Positions 50,310 through 60,848 of a DNA stretch of 64,000 nt are shown here, in pieces (position 1 is the stretch's first letter; each line of letters opens with the position of its first letter). The notes below the pieces were generated by a model that did not search any database, was not told where the DNA came from, and saw only the letters and a list, made by a program, of their open reading frames with translations. A program made the position numbers and the translations under genes. The DNA comes from Motilibacter rhizosphaerae (GTDB lineage: Bacteria; Actinomycetota; Actinomycetes; Motilibacterales; Motilibacteraceae), in the NCBI RefSeq assembly GCF_004216915.1, contig NZ_SGXD01000003.1, forward strand, positions 186,001-250,000, read 5' to 3'.

Positions 50310-50675
50310 TCAGCGAGCGGGAGCGCCCGAGGCGTCGCGCTTCTCCTTGATCTTCGCGGCCTTGCCGCGCAGGTCGCGCAGGTAGTAGAGCTTCGCGCGG
50401 CGGACGTCACCACGGGTGACGACCTCGATCTTGTCGAGGATCGGCGAGTGCACCGGGAAGGTGCGCTCCACGCCGGTGCCGAAGCTCACCTTGCGGATCG
50501 TGAAGGTCTCGCGGACGCCACCGCCCTGGCGGCGGATGACGACGCCCTGGAAGACCTGGATGCGGGAGCGGTTGCCCTCCACGACCCGGACGTGGACCTT
50601 GAGGGTGTCCCCGGGGGCGAACGCCGGGATGTCGGACCGCAGCGAGGCGGCGTCGAGCGCGTCGAGCTTCTGCAC
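50310..50675 (-). CDS. rplS: Ribosomal protein L19
   Basis: A 121-residue 50S protein at the subunit interface. Signatures are [32 protein letters not shown] and [20 protein letters not shown] 50675 follows GAGGAG by five bases, and the upstream in-frame ATG is rejected as outside the conserved start (VQKLDALD). Confidence 0.96.
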   Translation of the reverse strand: MQKLDALDAASLRSDIPAFAPGDTLKVHVRVVEGNRSRIQVFQGVVIRRQGGGVRETFTIRKVSFGTGVERTFPVHSPILDKIEVVTRGDVRRAKLYYLRDLRGKAAKIKEKRDASGAPAR

Positions 50676-50854
50676 AGCTTCTCCTCGGGTGCCACAGGTC
50701 ACCCTGGTGGGCGGGCGCAGCCGGAGCCGGCCCGGGATCGGTCAGGTGGTGCGCCGCTCGTCTCCGTCCGTGCCCCCCTGCGGCAGGGCGCGGCCGTCGA
50801 GCTGGTGGCGCGACGGACCAGTGTCGCACACGGCGGCGGGCTCCGGCGAACCCG
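50676..50854. other. rplS-trmD gap
   Basis: This 179-base gap carries the rplS leader and probably its promoter. A TTGACG lies on the minus strand at 50849-50854, but no -10 at the usual spacing follows. No gene is seen. Confidence 0.3.
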
Positions 50855-51619
50855 TCAAGCGCCGCCGGGCTCCGCTGCCTCGTGGAGCACCTGGCGGTCG
50901 GCGGCGTCGAGCGCGCCCTCCGGCAGGGCGGCGAGCAGGTCCGGGCGCACCGCGGCGGTGCGCCGCAGCGCCTCGTCCCGGCGCCACCGGGCGACGGCGG
51001 CGTGGTGGCCGCTGAGCAGCACGTCGGGCACGGCGTGCCCGCGCCAGACGGCCGGCTTGGTGTAGGCCGGGGCCTCGAGCAGGCCCGTCTCGTGCGACTC
51101 CTCGACGAGGCTCTCGGCGTTGCCGACGACGCCCGGCAGCAGCCGCGCCACGGCCTCGACCACCGCGAGCACCGCGACCTCGCCGCCGTTGAGGACGTAG
51201 TCGCCGAGCGACAGCTCCTCGACGTCGTACGCCGTGGCCGCCTCCAGGGCGACGCGGGCGTCGATGCCCTCGTAGCGCCCGCAGGCGAAGACCAGCCAGG
51301 GCCGGGCGGCGTACGCGCGCGCCCGCGGCTGGGAGAACGGAGGCCCCGCGGGCGTGGGCACGACGAGCGTGGGGCGGACCCCCTCGGGACCGGCGGCGCG
51401 CACGGCGTCGAGCGCCCGGCCCCACGGCTCGGGCTTCATGAGCATGCCGGCGCCACCGCCGTACGGCGTGTCGTCCACCGTGCGGTGCCGGTCGTCGGTC
51501 CAGCTGCGCAGGTCGTGGACGTGCAGGTCGAGGATCCCCTGCTCGCGGGCGCGGCCGATGAGCGAGAGGCCGAGCGGCGCGAGGTAGTCGGGGAAGATCG
51601 TGACGACGTCGATCCGCAC
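50855..51619 (-). CDS. trmD: tRNA (guanine-37-N1) methyltransferase
   Basis: Methylates G37 next to the anticodon, preventing frameshifts. The 254-residue SPOUT enzyme has the trefoil-knot residues [13 protein letters not shown] and [14 protein letters not shown], and the N-terminal [13 protein letters not shown]. It is joined to rimM with a two-base gap in the rpsP-khpA-rimM-trmD order. Confidence 0.96.
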   Translation of the reverse strand: MRIDVVTIFPDYLAPLGLSLIGRAREQGILDLHVHDLRSWTDDRHRTVDDTPYGGGAGMLMKPEPWGRALDAVRAAGPEGVRPTLVVPTPAGPPFSQPRARAYAARPWLVFACGRYEGIDARVALEAATAYDVEELSLGDYVLNGGEVAVLAVVEAVARLLPGVVGNAESLVEESHETGLLEAPAYTKPAVWRGHAVPDVLLSGHHAAVARWRRDEALRRTAAVRPDLLAALPEGALDAADRQVLHEAAEPGGA

Positions 51620-51621
51620 GC

Positions 51622-52146
51622 TCAGGCCCCGCCCTCGCCGTCGTCGAGCAGCCCCGGCGGCGCGTCCACGACCACGCGCCCGCCGTCGAGGTCGACGACG
51701 GGGACGATCGCCGCGACGAACGGCACGAGCCGCTCCCCGCCCGGGGTCTGCACCGCGAGCAGGTCCTGCGCGGGCAGGTGCACGACGTCGGTCACCTCGC
51801 CCAGGTCGACGCCCTGGGGCGAGACGGCGCGCAGGCCGACCAGCTGGTGGTCGTAGTACTCCTCGGGGTCCTCCGGCCGCTCGTCGTCGGGCACGTCAAC
51901 GACCAGCCAGGTCCCGCGCAGCGCCTCGGCCGCCGAGCGGTCCGCGACGGAGGCGAAGCGCACGAGCAGGCGTCCGGAGTGGTCGCGGGCGTCGGCGACC
52001 TCGAGGGGACCGCGCTCGGCCGGGTCGGTCACGAGGACGACCCCGGGCGCGAAGCGCGTCCCGGGGTCGTCCGTGCGCGGCTCGACGAGGACGTCGCCGC
52101 GGATGCCGTGCGCGGGGCCGATGCGCCCCACGACGAGCTGCACCAC
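51622..52146 (-). CDS. rimM: 16S rRNA-processing protein RimM
   Basis: A 174-residue factor for 30S head assembly. The N-terminal RimM domain is [23 protein letters not shown], quoted in pieces [12 protein letters not shown] and [10 protein letters not shown]. The PRC-barrel half has [16 protein letters not shown] and [16 protein letters not shown]. It starts seven bases after the khpA stop. Confidence 0.94.
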   Translation of the reverse strand: MVQLVVGRIGPAHGIRGDVLVEPRTDDPGTRFAPGVVLVTDPAERGPLEVADARDHSGRLLVRFASVADRSAAEALRGTWLVVDVPDDERPEDPEEYYDHQLVGLRAVSPQGVDLGEVTDVVHLPAQDLLAVQTPGGERLVPFVAAIVPVVDLDGGRVVVDAPPGLLDDGEGGA

Positions 52147-52153
52147 CGCTGCG

Positions 52154-52396
52154 TCAGCGCCGCTCGTCGACGTCGAGGAAGTCGACGCGGACCGGGCGGC
52201 CCCCGGCGAGGGCGCCCAGCACGGTGCGCAGCGCGGACGCCGTGCGCCCGCTGCGGCCGATCACCTTGCCGAGGTCGTCGGGGTGCACGCGCACCTCGAG
52301 GACCCGCCCGCGCCGGTTCTCCCGGCGCACGACGGCGACGTCGTCGGGGTTGTCGACGATGCCGCGGACGAGGTGCTCGAGCGCCTCCTCGAGCAC
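52154..52396 (-). CDS. khpA: KH-domain RNA-binding protein KhpA
   Basis: An 80-residue single KH domain (DLGKVIGRSGRTASALRTVL). In Gram-positives KhpA works with KhpB in mRNA binding and cell-size control. GTG 52396 directly abuts the rpsP stop (52397). The rpsP-khpA-rimM-trmD block is conserved. Confidence 0.92.
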   Translation of the reverse strand: MLEEALEHLVRGIVDNPDDVAVVRRENRRGRVLEVRVHPDDLGKVIGRSGRTASALRTVLGALAGGRPVRVDFLDVDERR

Positions 52397-52870
52397 CTAC
52401 GCCTCGGCGGGCTGGTCGGCTGCGGCCGCGGGCTCGGGTGCGACCTCGACGTCGGCGGCCTGGGGGGCCTCGTCGGCCTTCTTGGCGCCGCCGCCGCGCG
52501 GGGTGGTCGCGGGCGCGGACTTCTCGTCGCCGGCCGAGCGGGCGGCGGCGTCGAAGGCGGCCTTCTTGTCCGCCTTGGGGGCGGCGACCTTGAGCGTGCC
52601 CTCCTCGTAGGGCAGGCCCTTGAACTTCTGCCAGTCGCCCGTCTTGGACAGGATCGCCTGGACCGGCTCGGTCGGCTGGGCGCCGACGCCGAGCCAGTAC
52701 TGCGCCCGCTCGCCGTCGACCTCGATGAGCGAGGGCTCCTCGGTCGGGTGGTACTTGCCGATCGCCTCGATGAAGCGGCCGTCGCGCTTGGTGCGGGCGT
52801 CGGCCACGACGATGCGGTAGTAGGGCGCGCGGATCTTGCCCATGCGCATCAGCTTGATCTTGACAGCCAC
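52397..52870 (-). CDS. rpsP: Ribosomal protein S16 with C-terminal extension
   Basis: A 157-residue 30S protein. The S16 core ([31 protein letters not shown]) ends at about residue 85. The remaining 70 residues are a lysine- then alanine/glutamate-rich tail typical of actinobacterial S16 but long. GTG 52870 has GAGGAG eleven bases upstream. Confidence 0.95.
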   Translation of the reverse strand: MAVKIKLMRMGKIRAPYYRIVVADARTKRDGRFIEAIGKYHPTEEPSLIEVDGERAQYWLGVGAQPTEPVQAILSKTGDWQKFKGLPYEEGTLKVAAPKADKKAAFDAAARSAGDEKSAPATTPRGGGAKKADEAPQAADVEVAPEPAAAADQPAEA

Positions 52871-53164
52871 GGGGCTGGGTTCTCCTCGTCGGACGCGGTC
52901 GGGCGCCGGCTCGCCGGGTGGGGTCCGGTCCTGCGGCGCTCGGGGTTTGCGGGGGTCCAGGACGCCGGAGAGAGGGCCAGCGCACGGACCGGTGCAGCCT
53001 GCGATTGTGCCAGACGCAGGGGCCCCGGCACCAGCCGGGCAGGTCACGCCCGCCCCGGCCCCCCCAGGACGTGCATGATCACGAGCAGGGTGGGAGGCGC
53101 TGGACGAGCGCCCGCGGGACCGCACGGAGGGTCAGCGGCGGCCGTACGGGAAGGCAGCCGCGGG
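52871..53164. promoter_or_regulatory. rpsP upstream region with possible promoter
   Basis: This 294-base gap between ffh and rpsP has no gene. On the minus strand TGG-CACAAT (extended -10 type, 53004-53009) would start a transcript near 52997 with a 125-base leader. I see no matching -35. Confidence 0.35.
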
Positions 53165-54712
53165 TCAGCGGCCGCCGGGCGGGAGGAGGTCGCGCAGGCC
53201 CGGCGGCAGCTCGAACGGCGCGCTGCCCTGAGCGCCCGCGGCGGGCCCGAACGGGCTCTCCCCCGTGCGCTGCGGCTGCGCGGCCACCTGCTGCGCGCGC
53301 TTCGCGGGGTTGCCCGAGACCTTGCCGCCCTTGGCCTTCTTCTGCTGGGGCGCCTGGCGGCCCTTGGACTTCTTGCCGAAGCCCGGCATCCCCGGGATCG
53401 GCATGCCGCCCCCGCCGCGCAGCGAGCGCATCATCTGCTGGGCCTGGCCGAAGCGCTCGACGAGGTCGTTCACCGCCGAGACCGAGGACCCCGAGCCGCG
53501 CGCGATGCGCGCTCGCCGGGAGGCGTTGAGGATCCTCGGGTCGCGCCGCTCGGTCGGCGTCATCGACTGGATCATCGCCTGGGTGCGGTCCAGGTCGCGC
53601 TCGTCGATGTTCTCGATCTGCTCGCGGAACTGGCCCATCCCGGGCAGCATGCCGAAGATCTTCGACATCGAGCCCATCTTGCGCAGCTGCTGCATCTGCT
53701 GCAGGAAGTCGTCGAGGGTGAAGTCCTCGCCCTCGCTGAACTTGCGGGCCATCTCGGCCTGCTGCGCCTGGTCGAACGTCCGCTCGGCCTGCTCGATGAG
53801 CGTGAGCATGTCGCCCATGCCGAGGATGCGCGAGGCCATGCGGTCGGGGTGGAAGGCGTCGAAGTCGCCGAGCCCCTCGCCGTTGCTCGCGAACATCACC
53901 TGCCGGCCGGTCACCTTGGCGACCGAGAGGGCCGCGCCACCGCGCGCGTCGCCGTCGAGCTTGGTCAGCACGACGCCGGAGAAGCCGACGCCGTCGAGGA
54001 AGGCCTGGGCGGTGGTGACGGCGTCCTGGCCGACCATCGCGTCGACGACGTAGAGGATCTCGTCGGGCGAGACCGCGTCGCGGATGTCCGCCGCCTGCTG
54101 CATGAGCTCGGCGTCGATGCCGAGCCGGCCGGCGGTGTCGACGACGACCACGTCGTGCTGCTTGTCGCGGGCGTACGCCATGGCCGCCCGCGCGACGGCC
54201 ACCGGGTCGCCGACGCCGTTACCCGGCTCGGGCGCGAAGACCACGACACCGGCGCGCTCCCCCACCACCTGCAGCTGGTTGACCGCGTTGGGGCGCTGCA
54301 GGTCCGCCGCCACGAGGAGCGGCTGGTGGCCCTGGCCCTTGAGCCAGAGCGCGAGCTTGCCGGCGAGCGTCGTCTTGCCCGCGCCCTGGAGGCCGGCGAG
54401 CAGGATGACGGTCGGCGGGGTCTTGGCGAAGCGCAGCCGGCGGGTCTCGCCGCCGAGGATCCCGATGAGCTCCTCGTTGACGATCTTGATGATCTGCTGC
54501 ACCGGGTTGAGCGCCTGCGAGACCTCGGCGCCGCGGGCCCGCTCGCGGACCGCCGCGATGAACTCCCGCACGACCGGCAGGGCGACGTCGGCCTCGAGCA
54601 GCGCGGTCCGGATCTCCCGGGTCGTGGCCTCGATGTCGGCCTCGCTCAGCCGGCCCTTGCCGCGCAGGCCCTTGAAGGTCGCGGCGAGACGGTCCTGCAG
54701 GGTGGTGAACAC
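53165..54712 (-). CDS. ffh: Signal recognition particle protein Ffh
   Basis: SRP GTPase that binds signal sequences on ribosomes. The 515 residues have the N domain, G domain (LLAGLQGAGKTTLAGKLA, VVDTAGRLGID, TKLDGDARGG) and the methionine-rich M domain with RGSGSSVSAVNDLVERFGQ. A 60-residue basic/proline tail ends it. Start GTG 54712 has only a weak GGAAG site. Confidence 0.96.
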   Translation of the reverse strand: MFTTLQDRLAATFKGLRGKGRLSEADIEATTREIRTALLEADVALPVVREFIAAVRERARGAEVSQALNPVQQIIKIVNEELIGILGGETRRLRFAKTPPTVILLAGLQGAGKTTLAGKLALWLKGQGHQPLLVAADLQRPNAVNQLQVVGERAGVVVFAPEPGNGVGDPVAVARAAMAYARDKQHDVVVVDTAGRLGIDAELMQQAADIRDAVSPDEILYVVDAMVGQDAVTTAQAFLDGVGFSGVVLTKLDGDARGGAALSVAKVTGRQVMFASNGEGLGDFDAFHPDRMASRILGMGDMLTLIEQAERTFDQAQQAEMARKFSEGEDFTLDDFLQQMQQLRKMGSMSKIFGMLPGMGQFREQIENIDERDLDRTQAMIQSMTPTERRDPRILNASRRARIARGSGSSVSAVNDLVERFGQAQQMMRSLRGGGGMPIPGMPGFGKKSKGRQAPQQKKAKGGKVSGNPAKRAQQVAAQPQRTGESPFGPAAGAQGSAPFELPPGLRDLLPPGGR

Positions 54713-54774
54713 GGTGGCGGCTTCCCAGGGGGATCGACGGCGGGGTCAGACGTGCGCGAGCGCGGATCCCCAGC

Positions 54775-55554
54775 CTAGCCGCGCCCGTCGGGCTCCTCCT
54801 CGGTGCGGAGGACGCGCACGCCGCGCTCCTCGAGCGCGGCGAGGACGGGCGAGCCCGACGGGGCGTCGGTGACGATGCCGGCGACCTCGGCGAGCGGCAG
54901 CACGGCGTACGGCGAGGCGGCGCCGACCTTCTCCGCGCTCGCGAGCACCCACGTCTCGGCGCTGCGCGCCGCCAGGGCCCGCTTCATCGCGGCCTCGTCC
55001 GCGTCTCCCGTCGTCAGGCCGGCATCGGGGTGGACGCCGGTGACGCCGAGGAGGAACAGGTCGGCGGAGTACGCCTGGGCCGCCTCCACCGCGGCGGCGC
55101 CGCAGGCGACCGCGGAGTGCTTGAAGAGCCGCCCGCCGATGAGGAGGACCTCGACGGCCGGGTGGTGCAGCAGGGCGGAGGCGATGGTCGGGCTGTGCGT
55201 GACGACCGTGCAGGCGAGCTCGAGCGGGAGCGCGGCGACGACCGCGAGGGTGGTCGTGCCGCCGTCGAGGACGACCACGCTGCCGGGCCGGACGAGGCGG
55301 GCCGCCGCCGCACCCACGCGGCGCTTGCTCCCCGGCTCCACAGCGGCCCGGGCGCCGTAGTCGACGACGGCGGGGGACGCGGGCAGCGCCCCGCCGTAGA
55401 CGCGCTGGCAGAGCCCGGCGGCCGCCAGCTCGCGCAGGTCGCGCCGCACCGTGTCCTCCGAGGTGCCGAGCTGCAGAGCGGCCTCCTTGGCGAGGACCTT
55501 GCCGTCGGCGGCGAGGCGGGCGAGCAGCAGCTCCTTGCGCTCGGCGGCAAGCAT
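54775..55554 (-). CDS. DeoR-family transcriptional regulator
   Basis: A 259-residue repressor. The N-terminal winged helix (AKEAALQLGTSEDTVRRDLREL) is followed by the DeoR sugar-phosphate-sensing domain (GSVVVLDGGTTTL, ADLFLLGVTGV). ATG 55554 is nine bases from AGGGAG; GTG 55560 is the alternative. It is divergent from a DUF4406-NUDIX pair across 50 bases containing repeated TGTTG motifs, its likely operator. The effector is probably a sugar phosphate of unknown identity. Confidence 0.9.
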   Translation of the reverse strand: MLAAERKELLLARLAADGKVLAKEAALQLGTSEDTVRRDLRELAAAGLCQRVYGGALPASPAVVDYGARAAVEPGSKRRVGAAAARLVRPGSVVVLDGGTTTLAVVAALPLELACTVVTHSPTIASALLHHPAVEVLLIGGRLFKHSAVACGAAAVEAAQAYSADLFLLGVTGVHPDAGLTTGDADEAAMKRALAARSAETWVLASAEKVGAASPYAVLPLAEVAGIVTDAPSGSPVLAALEERGVRVLRTEEEPDGRG

Positions 55555-55568
55555 CTGCACGTTCTCCC

Positions 55569-55598
55569 TTGTTGTTGCACGATGTTGCCGACTATCCT
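55569..55598 (+). promoter_or_regulatory. Leaderless promoter and likely DeoR operator
   Basis: TTGTTG (55569-55574) and TATCCT (55593-55598) are spaced 18 bases apart. The -10 ends exactly six bases before ATG 55605, so the transcript starts on the A of ATG. GTTGTTGC and ATGTTGC repeats overlap the -35/spacer, where a repressor would block polymerase. Confidence 0.55.
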
Positions 55599-55604
55599 AG
55601 CGCC

Positions 55605-55994
55605 ATGACGACCACCACGACCGACCGACCGCTGCTCGTGCTCATCGCCGGGCCGTACCGCTCGGGGACCGGGGACGACCCGGCACTCCTGGCCCAGAAC
55701 CTCGCCCGCCTGGAGGAGGCCTCCTGGCCGGTCTTCGAGCGCGGCCACGTCCCGGTCATCGGCGAGTGGGTGGCCCTCCCGGTCCTGCGCAGCGCCGGCG
55801 CCACGGGCGTGACCGACCCCCTGGCCGAGCAGGTGCTCTACCCGACCGCCGAGCGGCTGCTCCAGCACTGCGACGCCGTGCTCCGCCTGCCGGGCGAGTC
55901 CCGCGGCGCGGACCAGGACGTCGCCATCGCCCGCGAGCGCGGGCTGCCCGTCTACGAGCGCGTCGAGGACCTCCCCGAGCGGCGGGTCGGGTGA
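55605..55994 (+). CDS. DUF4406/nucleoside 2-deoxyribosyltransferase-like protein
   Basis: A 129-residue alpha/beta protein. IAGPYRSG at the start and the C-terminal GADQDVAIARERGLPVYER match the fold of nucleoside deoxyribosyltransferase-like DUF4406 proteins, where a conserved acid precedes the alanine-rich helix. The acid here is Asp, not Glu. Activity on a nucleoside or nucleotide is likely but unproven. The gene is leaderless and overlaps the NUDIX gene by GTGA (55991-55994), so the two probably work together under the DeoR regulator. Confidence 0.78.
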   Translation: MTTTTTDRPLLVLIAGPYRSGTGDDPALLAQNLARLEEASWPVFERGHVPVIGEWVALPVLRSAGATGVTDPLAEQVLYPTAERLLQHCDAVLRLPGESRGADQDVAIARERGLPVYERVEDLPERRVG

Positions 55995-56650
55995 GCCGCG
56001 CAGGGACGGACGTCCCGGACTCCCGCGGGCGTACGGGCCTCGACGCCGTCGGCCGCGACCTCGCGCGCAACCCCGACGTCGTCGTGCGCGACGTGGAGGT
56101 CGTCTCCGACGGCTGGCACGTCCTGCGCCGTACGACGTTCGACCTCCGCCGCGCCGACGGGACGTGGGAGCGCCAGCAGCGCGAGACCTACGACCGCGGG
56201 AACGGTGCCGCCGTCCTGCTCCACGACGCCGAGCGCGGGTGCGTGCTGCTCACGCGGCAGTTCCGGTTCCCGGCGTACGTCAACGACCACCCGGACGGCA
56301 TGCTCGTCGAGGTCGCCGCCGGGCTGCTCGACGCCGACGACCCCGAGACCGCCGTGCGCCGGGAGACCCGGGAGGAGCTCGGTGTCGAGGTGCGGGAGCT
56401 GACGCCGGTGATGGAGCTGTTCATGAGCCCCGGCTCGGTGACCGAGCGGCTGCACTGCTTCGCCGCGGCGTACACCGCCACCGACCGCACGGGCGCGGGC
56501 GGCGGCGTCGCCGAGGAGGGCGAGGACATCGAGGTGCTCGAGCTGCCCTTCGCGGAGGCGCTCGCGATGGTCCGCGACGGGCGGATCGCCGACGCGAAGA
56601 CCGTGCTGCTGCTCCAGTGGGCCGCGCTCGACGGCCCCTTCGCGCGCTAG
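55991..56650 (+). CDS. NUDIX hydrolase, NudK-like
   Basis: A 219-residue NUDIX enzyme. The box core is RETREELGV, preceded by AAGLLDADDPETAV, a loop one residue shorter than the consensus, with Asp where the first Glu is usual. EEGEDIEVLELPFAEALAMV and GRIADAKTVLLLQW match the GDP-mannose/ADP-sugar pyrophosphatase (NudK) branch. It would cut nucleotide sugars or similar. GTG 55991 overlaps the upstream gene. The TAG stop shares CTAG with the convergent glnD stop. Confidence 0.85.
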   Translation: MSRAGTDVPDSRGRTGLDAVGRDLARNPDVVVRDVEVVSDGWHVLRRTTFDLRRADGTWERQQRETYDRGNGAAVLLHDAERGCVLLTRQFRFPAYVNDHPDGMLVEVAAGLLDADDPETAVRRETREELGVEVRELTPVMELFMSPGSVTERLHCFAAAYTATDRTGAGGGVAEEGEDIEVLELPFAEALAMVRDGRIADAKTVLLLQWAALDGPFAR

Positions 56651-59004
56651 CTCGCCACGTCGCGGAGGATCCGCGAGACCTCGCGCGCGCGCTCGGCCAC
56701 CAGCGGGCTGCCGTCGCCGTCGACGACGTAGAACACGTCGACCGCCTCGGCGCCGAGGGTCGCGACCCGCGCCGAGCGCACGTCGATGCCGGCGTACGCG
56801 AGGGCGCGGCCCAGCCGGTGGAGCAGCCCGAGCCGGTCGCTCGCCCGCACCTCCAGCACGGTGGCGCTCTCGCTCGCGCCCTCCACCACCTCGACGGAGG
56901 CCGGCACCTTCGGGCCGCGCGCGGGCGGGCGGGAGGCCTCGCGCCGCTCGAGCAGGGCGGCCACGTCGAGCCGCCGGTCGAGGGCGCGGTCGATGTCGTC
57001 GCGCAGCGCCTCGAGCACCGGCGGGTCGCCGAACTCCGCGGTCACCGACCACGTGTCGACGGCGATGCCGCGCTCGGTGCGCAGGGCGGCGGAGCGCACC
57101 GAGAGCCGGTGCAGCGCGAGCACGCCCGCCACCGTGGAGAGCAGGCCCCGCCGGTCGGGTGCGACCACGGTGACGGCCCAGCCGCCGCCCTCCGGGCGCA
57201 CCGCGACCGCGAGGTCGCCCTGGTCGACCAGGGCGAGCTGCTCCGGCGTGAGCGGCGTCGCCGGCGGCGGCGGCTCCCCCCGCAGGTGGGCGCGCACGCG
57301 CCGGGTGAGCTCGGCGACGAGCCCGGCTCGCCAGTCGGACCACGCGGCCGGGCCGGCGGCGAGGGCGTCCGCCTCGGTCAGCGTCGCGAGCAGGTCGAGC
57401 ACCTCGACCGACCCGACGGCGTCGGCCACCCGCACCGCGGTCGCCGGGTCGTCGATGTCGCGCCGCGTGGCAGTGTCGACGAGCAGGAGGTGCTCCCGGA
57501 CGAGCGTGACGACCACCTGGGCGTCGGCCGGCGCGAAGCCGAGCCGGGCGAGGACCGGCCCGGCGAGCACGGCGCCCTCCCGGGCGTGGTCACCGCGGCG
57601 CTTGCCCTTGCCGATGTCGTGGAGCAGGGCCGCGACGAGCAGGAGGTCCGGGCGCGTGACGCGGCGGGTCAGCGACGCCGCCTGCACGCAGGTCTCGACG
57701 CTGTGCCGGTCGACGGTCCAGCGGTGCACGGGCGTGCGCTGCGGGCGGTTGCGCACGAGGGCCCACTCCGGCAGCAGCGCCTCGATGACGCCGGCCTGGT
57801 CCAGGGCCTCCCAGACGCGGACCGTGCCCGCCCCGGCGCCGAGGAAGGTGACGAGCGCGTCGCGCGCCTCCTGCGGCCAGGGCTCGGGCATGCGCGGGCT
57901 CGACGCCGCCAGCCGCTCGGCGGTGCCGGGCGACAGCGGGAGCCCCGCCTGCGCGGCCACCGCGGCGGCGCGCAGCGGGAGGACGGGATCGGTGTCGAGG
58001 ACGCCGTCTCGGCCCAAGACCAGCTCCCCCTCGTGCTCGGCGAGCCCGGGGGCGAGGATCCGGGGTCGGGGCGGACGACGGGCGGTGAACAGCGGGGACC
58101 GGCGGCGCGGGGCGAGCAGCTGCTCCACCCGGCGCCACGTCGTGTCCCCGGCGTACGCGATGGTGCGGGCCGCGTCGGCGACGACGCGGAGCACGGAGTC
58201 GGCGTCGGCGATGCCGAGCGCCGCGGCGACGGCGTCCTGCTCCTGGAGGAGCAGCTTGTCGAGCGCGCGCCCCGAGGAGAGGTGCAGGGCGTCGCGCACG
58301 TCGAGCAGCCGCTCGGCGGCGCCGTCGAGGTCGCCGTGCGGGCGGTCGGCGACCCAGGAGGCCGCCACCGCGCGCAGGGCGACGACGTCGCGCAGGCCGC
58401 CCCGGCCCTCCTTGAGCTCGGGCTCGAGGAGGAAGGCGACCTCCCCCGCCCGGCGCCAGCGCTCCCGGCAGGACTCGAGCAGCTCGCCGAGCCGGCCGCG
58501 GGCGCTCGAGCGCCAGTCGTCGAGGACGGCGCTGCGCAGCTTGGCCCCCAGCGCCTCGCTGCCGGCGACCACCCGCAGGTCGAGCAGGCCGAGCAGCACC
58601 GAGAGGTCCTGCGAGGCGACCTTGCGCGCCTCGCCGGGGGTGCGGACCGAGTAGTCGAGCCGCAGCCCGGAGTCCCAGATGGGGTACCAGAGCGCCTCGG
58701 CGACCCGGGCGACCTCCTCGGGCCCGCGGGCGCCGTCGTGCAGGAGCACGAGGTCGAGGTCGCTCGCCGGGGAGAGGGACCCCCGGCCGTGTCCCCCGAC
58801 GGCGGCGAGGGCGACCCCCTCCTGCGCGCCGGGGAGGGCGGCGGCGTACATCTCCCGCAGCCAGTCGTCCGTGGCGTCGGCCAGCGCGCGCCGCCGGCCC
58901 GGACCGGGGAGTCCCGGCCGGGCCAGCAGCGCCTTGCGCTCGGCGACGAACTCGGCGGGGGTGCGCGGGGTGACCGACTCGGGCCGTGCACCTGAGAGCG
59001 TCAT
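56647..59004 (-). CDS. glnD: PII uridylyltransferase/uridylyl-removing enzyme (GlnD)
   Basis: Modifies the PII protein in response to glutamine. The 785 residues have a nucleotidyltransferase domain (GGHGRGSLSPASDLDLVLL, about 70-88), an HD domain (VAALLHDIGKG with a following GDH) and two C-terminal ACT domains. The start ATG 59004 follows AGGAGG. It is downstream of glnB in the amt-glnB-glnD operon typical of actinobacteria. In relatives GlnD adenylylates rather than uridylylates PII, which sequence does not settle. Confidence 0.95.
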   Translation of the reverse strand: MTLSGARPESVTPRTPAEFVAERKALLARPGLPGPGRRRALADATDDWLREMYAAALPGAQEGVALAAVGGHGRGSLSPASDLDLVLLHDGARGPEEVARVAEALWYPIWDSGLRLDYSVRTPGEARKVASQDLSVLLGLLDLRVVAGSEALGAKLRSAVLDDWRSSARGRLGELLESCRERWRRAGEVAFLLEPELKEGRGGLRDVVALRAVAASWVADRPHGDLDGAAERLLDVRDALHLSSGRALDKLLLQEQDAVAAALGIADADSVLRVVADAARTIAYAGDTTWRRVEQLLAPRRRSPLFTARRPPRPRILAPGLAEHEGELVLGRDGVLDTDPVLPLRAAAVAAQAGLPLSPGTAERLAASSPRMPEPWPQEARDALVTFLGAGAGTVRVWEALDQAGVIEALLPEWALVRNRPQRTPVHRWTVDRHSVETCVQAASLTRRVTRPDLLLVAALLHDIGKGKRRGDHAREGAVLAGPVLARLGFAPADAQVVVTLVREHLLLVDTATRRDIDDPATAVRVADAVGSVEVLDLLATLTEADALAAGPAAWSDWRAGLVAELTRRVRAHLRGEPPPPATPLTPEQLALVDQGDLAVAVRPEGGGWAVTVVAPDRRGLLSTVAGVLALHRLSVRSAALRTERGIAVDTWSVTAEFGDPPVLEALRDDIDRALDRRLDVAALLERREASRPPARGPKVPASVEVVEGASESATVLEVRASDRLGLLHRLGRALAYAGIDVRSARVATLGAEAVDVFYVVDGDGSPLVAERAREVSRILRDVAS

Positions 59005-59050
59005 CCCCCGCCTTCCTCCTGCCGTCCTGCTGGTCGCTCGGGCCTGTCGG

Positions 59051-60717
<1,667 letters not shown>

Positions 60718-60788
60718 CCCGCACCTCTCTGGGGACCGACTGTGGTCCAGAGAGTGATGCGCCGACGTTTCGCGTCCTAGGAGGACGT

Positions 60789-60804
60789 GTTCCAGGGACG
60801 TAAC
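60789..60804 (-). promoter_or_regulatory. Predicted GlnR-type operator of amt-glnB-glnD
   Basis: On the minus strand GTTAC-N6-GGAAC matches the GlnR half-sites (gTnAC-N6-GaAAC) with one deviation, and another GTAAC lies 15 bases before it (60820-60824). It lies about 72 bases before the amt start. The second box of the full motif is not at canonical spacing. Confidence 0.5.
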
Positions 60805-60848
60805 AGCGGCTGCCCGGGTGTTACGGGCCCGTTAAGGCGTCGGTCCGC

